64,000 nucleotides of DNA, from NCBI GenBank assembly GCA_013289685.1, contig JABCZL010000002.1:248001-312000 (forward strand), written 5' to 3'. The notes beneath the pieces were generated by a model. The model saw only the letters and a program-made list of their open reading frames with translations. It did no database searches and was not told the DNA's origin. Each line of letters begins with the position of its first letter. The stretch's first letter is position 1. The position numbers and the translations under genes are program-made. Shown here one piece after another: positions 61,878-64,000 of this stretch. The stretch comes from Acidobacteriota bacterium. GTDB taxonomy: Bacteria > Acidobacteriota > Terriglobia > Terriglobales > Acidobacteriaceae.

Positions 61878-63512
61878 TTATGCCGCTTCCCGCAATCGTC
61901 CCTTCTTCCAGTCCCGCAGCGCTTGATGGGCGGCATTGCGTCCGGGTGCACCAGTCACGCCGCCGCCCGGATGAGCGCCCGCTCCGCACAAATAGAGCCC
62001 GTCAACCGGCGTTCGATACTGCGACCATCCCGGCACGGGACGCATAAAGAAGAGTTGCTCCAGCCGCAGATCGCCGTGGAAAATGTTGCCTTCGGTCAAT
62101 CCGTAGGTGCGCTCCAGATCGAGTGGAGTCAGCACTTGCCGCGCAACGATTGCGCCGGGAACATTCGGAGCATATTCGGCAATCTTCCTTACGACGCGAT
62201 CGCCCAGCAGTTCGCGCTTCTCGTCCCAGTTGCCTTCCCGCAGGTGGTAGGGCACGTACTGCACGAAGCACGTGAGAATGTGTTTGCCGGGCGGAGCCAG
62301 CGAATCATCCGCATTCGAGGAGACCACGCAGTCGACCCACAACTCTTCGGGAATCTCTCCGAACTTGGCGATGTCATAGCAGCGTTCGGCGAATGCAAGT
62401 GAGGGAACGAGCGTGTAGAAGGTGCGTTCGAGCGCGCTTGCCTGGGTCGAGGTGCCGGTGAACCGGGGTTCCTCGCCCAGGACTAGGTTCACTTTGGCGC
62501 ACGGACCCTGCATCTTGATGCCTTGCACGGCGAACCGGAAATCTTCTGGAAGTTCCTTGGCGTCCACCATTCTCAAAAATGTCCGCTTGGGGTCGGCGTT
62601 GGAAAGTACCATGCGGGCGCGAAGTTCAGTTCCGTCTTCCAGCACGACACTGCGCGCCCGGCCATTGCGCACAGCGATGCGAGCGACTGGGGCCGAAGTG
62701 CGAATCTCAACCCCGAGCTTTTTGCCTGCGGCCGCCAGTGCCTGGGTAATCGATCCCATGCCGCCCATCACGTGTCCGTAAAAGCCTTGCAGTTCATGCT
62801 CCCCGCCGCTGAGCAGGTGAAACAACAATCCGATCGCGGTCCCCGGCTGGTATGGCCCGCCGTGCTTGCCGTAGACGTTGTTCGCGAGAAACATGGTCTT
62901 CATTTTCTCGGACTCGTAGTTGTGATCGAGAAATTCCCCGAGACTGCCGGTGAGGAACGATACGAGTTGCGAAATCTCAGCGCTGGAGATGCCGCGAAGG
63001 CGTTTGCCAACGCGGAACAGATGCGACCAGCCTTTCATGGTCGAGGTGTCGACTTCCGGCGGTGGTTCCATGAAGAACGGCTGCAAGTAACGTGCCAGCT
63101 TTTTCAGCTGATCGTCGACTTGCACAAATCGCGCTGCATCTTTTGCGGAAATCTTGGAAAATTCTTGTCGCGCTCGCTCACGATCCACCCACCACGGCAC
63201 CACATGGCCGTCGGGGAAGGGAACCTGGATCGCCGGATCGCAGGGAATCATACGCAGGCCGTGACTCCCCAGATCCAATTCGGAGACCACTTCCGGGCGG
63301 AGCATGCTCGCAATATAAGAAGTCGTGGACACGCGGCAACCGGGCGCGATTTCTTCCGTCACACAGCATCCACCAACAATTCCCCGGCGTTCGAGAACGA
63401 GAGTCGAGAGTCCCGATCGCGCCAGATAGGCCGCCGCAGTGAGGCCGTTATGACCTGCGCCGATCACGATAGCGTCGTAAATGAAGCCGGGACGGTTTTG
63501 ACTTGAAGTCAC
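61878..63512 (-). CDS. FAD-dependent oxidoreductase of the phytoene desaturase/PYROXD2 type
   Basis: The FAD-binding motif is VIGAGHNGLTAAAYLARSG, and the C-terminus has CGAGAHPGGGVTGAPGRNAA. The N-terminus VTEEIAPGCRVSTTSY and the low-similarity middle fit the CrtI-like amine oxidase superfamily. GTG 63512 gives the family-typical start; a longer reading from GTG 63611 would run over the operator. It is divergent from the TetR gene and is its probable target. Confidence 0.82.
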   Translation of the reverse strand: MTSSQNRPGFIYDAIVIGAGHNGLTAAAYLARSGLSTLVLERRGIVGGCCVTEEIAPGCRVSTTSYIASMLRPEVVSELDLGSHGLRMIPCDPAIQVPFPDGHVVPWWVDRERARQEFSKISAKDAARFVQVDDQLKKLARYLQPFFMEPPPEVDTSTMKGWSHLFRVGKRLRGISSAEISQLVSFLTGSLGEFLDHNYESEKMKTMFLANNVYGKHGGPYQPGTAIGLLFHLLSGGEHELQGFYGHVMGGMGSITQALAAAGKKLGVEIRTSAPVARIAVRNGRARSVVLEDGTELRARMVLSNADPKRTFLRMVDAKELPEDFRFAVQGIKMQGPCAKVNLVLGEEPRFTGTSTQASALERTFYTLVPSLAFAERCYDIAKFGEIPEELWVDCVVSSNADDSLAPPGKHILTCFVQYVPYHLREGNWDEKRELLGDRVVRKIAEYAPNVPGAIVARQVLTPLDLERTYGLTEGNIFHGDLRLEQLFFMRPVPGWSQYRTPVDGLYLCGAGAHPGGGVTGAPGRNAAHQALRDWKKGRLREAA

Positions 63513-63564
63513 GGAAGGCAATCTGAATCGGACTAGACTACCGCAGATAGCAGCAAAAATGAAG

Positions 63565-63593
63565 TTGAAATCGCTATAACCCTCCTGTATGCT
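63565..63593 (+). promoter_or_regulatory. Candidate sigma70 promoter of the TetR gene
   Basis: TTGAAA (63565-63570) and TATGCT (63588-63593) are spaced by exactly 17 bases and lie about 40 bases before the TetR start. The palindrome 63597-63611 begins just after the -10 box. Confidence 0.65.
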
Positions 63594-63596
63594 GTC

Positions 63597-63611
63597 GTGA
63601 CTTACAGTCAC
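63597..63611. promoter_or_regulatory. Candidate TetR operator
   Basis: GTGACT-TAC-AGTCAC is a perfect six-base inverted repeat with a three-base centre. It overlaps the transcription start region of the TetR gene and lies between it and the divergent oxidoreductase. This arrangement is typical of autoregulating TetR repressors. Confidence 0.65.
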
Positions 63612-63629
63612 TATTTTTATCTTTTACCT

Positions 63630-64000
63630 ATGCCTGGAATTGCCAGCAATCGCGCTACTCCACCGCTCTACCAACGCCAGGCTCCAGCGCGTCCGCGCTC
63701 GGAGGCGAAACGCAGCCGCATCGTCGAGGCCGCCACGCAACATTTTGCCGAGCATGGGTATCACGCGGCTCGGGTGGGCGACATCGCCAATGCGCTGGGC
63801 ATCGCCAAGGGATCCATCTTCCAACACTTTGGCAGCAAGGATGGGCTATTCTTCGAAGTCTATAAACGTTCCGTGCGCTCGTTCGCCAAGTACCTCGACG
63901 CGCCGGCGGACATCCGCGCGGCAGGTTTCTTCGAGGTGCTGCGCTACTGGCTGGTGCGCACCGAACACCTCGTGCACGAGGATTGGATTCCCTACCGGAT
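63630..64000 (+). CDS. TetR/AcrR-family transcriptional regulator, partial
   Basis: The N-terminus carries the TetR helix-turn-helix (RSRIVEAATQHFAEHGYHAARVG-like, IANALGIAKGSIFQHFGSKDGLF). The gene runs off the right edge after about 123 residues, so the ligand-binding domain is mostly missing. A good promoter and palindrome lie directly upstream, and the divergent FAD oxidoreductase is the likely target. Confidence 0.9.
   Translation, partial: MPGIASNRATPPLYQRQAPARPRSEAKRSRIVEAATQHFAEHGYHAARVGDIANALGIAKGSIFQHFGSKDGLFFEVYKRSVRSFAKYLDAPADIRAAGFFEVLRYWLVRTEHLVHEDWIPYR

Overview
This GC-rich window (roughly 60% by eye) looks like a chromosomal segment of a soil bacterium, most likely an Acidobacteriota member of the Terriglobia type. 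That placement is inference. It rests on TonB-type proteins next to M16 and M48 peptidases, NarL-type two-component genes, a large surface-polysaccharide locus, a CelD-like acetyltransferase and short GC-rich dispersed hairpins between genes. No rRNA, tRNA, CRISPR array or transposase was seen.

Layout. 1-13.2 kb is housekeeping and envelope: a frameshifted motA coupled to a PAS/degenerate-GGDEF gene, a TonB-like protein, an M16 protease, rlmN (with a repeat-like insert in frame), two sensor kinases and a response regulator, a tiny Flp pilin gene, an M48 protease and a second TonB-like protein. 13.5-21.8 kb holds exopolysaccharide assembly functions: UDP-sugar dehydrogenase, a DUF218 protein, a FecR-domain protein, an O-antigen ligase/polymerase-like protein, a TPR protein and a Wzc-type tyrosine autokinase. 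22.2-45.8 kb (+ strand) is a long polar gene series that begins with a recognisable pseudaminic-acid pathway (pseB, pseC, a cytidylyltransferase-aldo/keto reductase fusion, an SDR, pseG, pseI, pseH). It continues with decoration enzymes, several glycosyltransferases, a Wzx-type flippase and a Wzy-like protein.

45.8-59.8 kb (- strand) is a convergent, tightly packed operon. It runs from an acyltransferase, an oxidoreductase and an aminotransferase (an amino-sugar module) into an unusual set: a two-domain aldolase fusion, an RraA-family lyase, an ATP-grasp ligase, an amidohydrolase and a methyltransferase. A GT2, a flippase-like protein, an epimerase, a second aminotransferase and a GT87 follow. 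My reading is that this makes an amino sugar carrying an unusual acyl group built by C-C bond chemistry and attached by the ATP-grasp enzyme. That is the best candidate for an undescribed system here. 60.1-64 kb returns to unrelated genes: a Dps-like protein, a homocysteine methyltransferase-like protein, and an FAD oxidoreductase divergent from a TetR regulator with a clear promoter and operator.

A second theme is short direct tandem repeats (13-16 bp units) at gene junctions. There are four in or at the edges of the polysaccharide locus and one just beyond it. Several duplicate the start or stop codon region of a neighbouring gene.
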